Shown here: positions 63,934 to 64,000 of the stretch, one piece after another
Layout: each line of letters begins with the position of its first letter
How positions within the stretch are numbered: position 1 is the first letter of the stretch
Assembly: GCA_050740695.1 (NCBI GenBank)
Contig: JBOIDR010000004.1
Location: 7,486 to 71,485, forward strand
Reading direction: 5' to 3'
Source of the DNA: JACCXJ01 sp050740695
GTDB lineage: Bacteria > Pseudomonadota > Gammaproteobacteria > JACCXJ01
Length of the DNA: 64,000 nt
The notes under the pieces: generated by a model
Told to the model about the DNA's origin: nothing
Seen by the model: only the letters and a program-made list of their open reading frames with translations
The model's database searches: none
Position numbers and translations under genes: made by a program

Positions 63934-64000
63934 GCTGACATAGAGGCCGCTGATCGGCGGTGCGTAGCGGCGGGACGTTACGGTACTCCCTCACCAACGT
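63890..64000. other. possible insertion-sequence edge at the pdxB end
   Basis: CCCAAAGTCCCCCACTTGTGG and CACCCCAAAATCCCCCC form a tandem motif (repeated CCACxxCAAAxTCCCCC). Similar sequences often lie just beside IS21-type elements, but no end can be proven because the window stops here. Confidence 0.3.

Overview
The window is GC-rich bacterial chromosome, most likely from a gammaproteobacterium. The argument is gene content and order: prkA-yeaH-spoVR, queA-tgt-yajC-secD-secF, pdxB, a ypjD-like gene divergent from ffh, and YfiR with c-di-GMP signalling. No single marker fixes the genus. All product calls come from reading motifs and family patterns in the sequence; no search was run. A run of exactly 100 N at 33854-33953 shows that this is a draft assembly.

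Layout. 0-5.3 kb: the end of an alpha/beta hydrolase gene, a CHRD-domain secreted protein, a Nudix hydrolase, and a tightly overlapping modABCE molybdate uptake operon on the minus strand with a good candidate ModE operator in front. 5.8-8.8 kb: a small cupredoxin-like protein and a large multicopper oxidase. 8.9-13.5 kb: an ABC exporter, a SAM methyltransferase and two overlapping genes for molybdenum-storage-protein subunits. 13.6-19.3 kb: a membrane protein and a periplasmic redox cluster of two di-haem peroxidases, a Tat-exported metallophosphoesterase and a SoxA/TsdA-like cytochrome. 19.5-25.6 kb: an MBL hydrolase, a CPBP-family membrane protein lacking its usual glutamates, a UMF1 transporter and PolX. 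25.6-28 kb: a gene graveyard (RecD2 and DUF3175 fragments, frameshifted small genes), a HicBA toxin-antitoxin pair and a decayed IS200/IS605 element. 28-35.4 kb: an HTTM-DCC fusion protein, H+-pyrophosphatase, a CcsA/YpjD-type protein and ffh, whose start codon sits 11 bases after a 14-bp tandem repeat array.

35.4-38.5 kb looks foreign: a MaoC-like remnant abuts the ffh stop codon, followed by a bacterial P450 and an AT-richer gene whose product carries a DxDDTA motif like that of class II terpene cyclases. 39-46.9 kb is a signalling block: a broken response regulator fused to a TonB-dependent receptor, YfiR, a histidine kinase, and a tandem duplication that produced a response regulator, a REC-truncated GGDEF-REC chimera and an intact REC-GGDEF-EAL protein. 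47-54.9 kb: a class V aminotransferase, the prkA-yeaH-spoVR stress module, a BNR-repeat protein and yqeC. 55-56.5 kb: a secreted HExxH protease with a lipoprotein. 56.7-64 kb: tRNA-Leu(CAA), queA, tgt, yajC, secD, secF and pdxB.

Three themes stand out. Molybdenum handling is unusually dense (uptake, regulation and storage within 11 kb, plus yqeC elsewhere). Long GC-rich palindromic repeats occur in at least six intergenic sites. Several loci show recent rearrangement: duplications, chimeric genes and remnants. The P450/terpene-cyclase-like island is the best candidate for an undescribed pathway.
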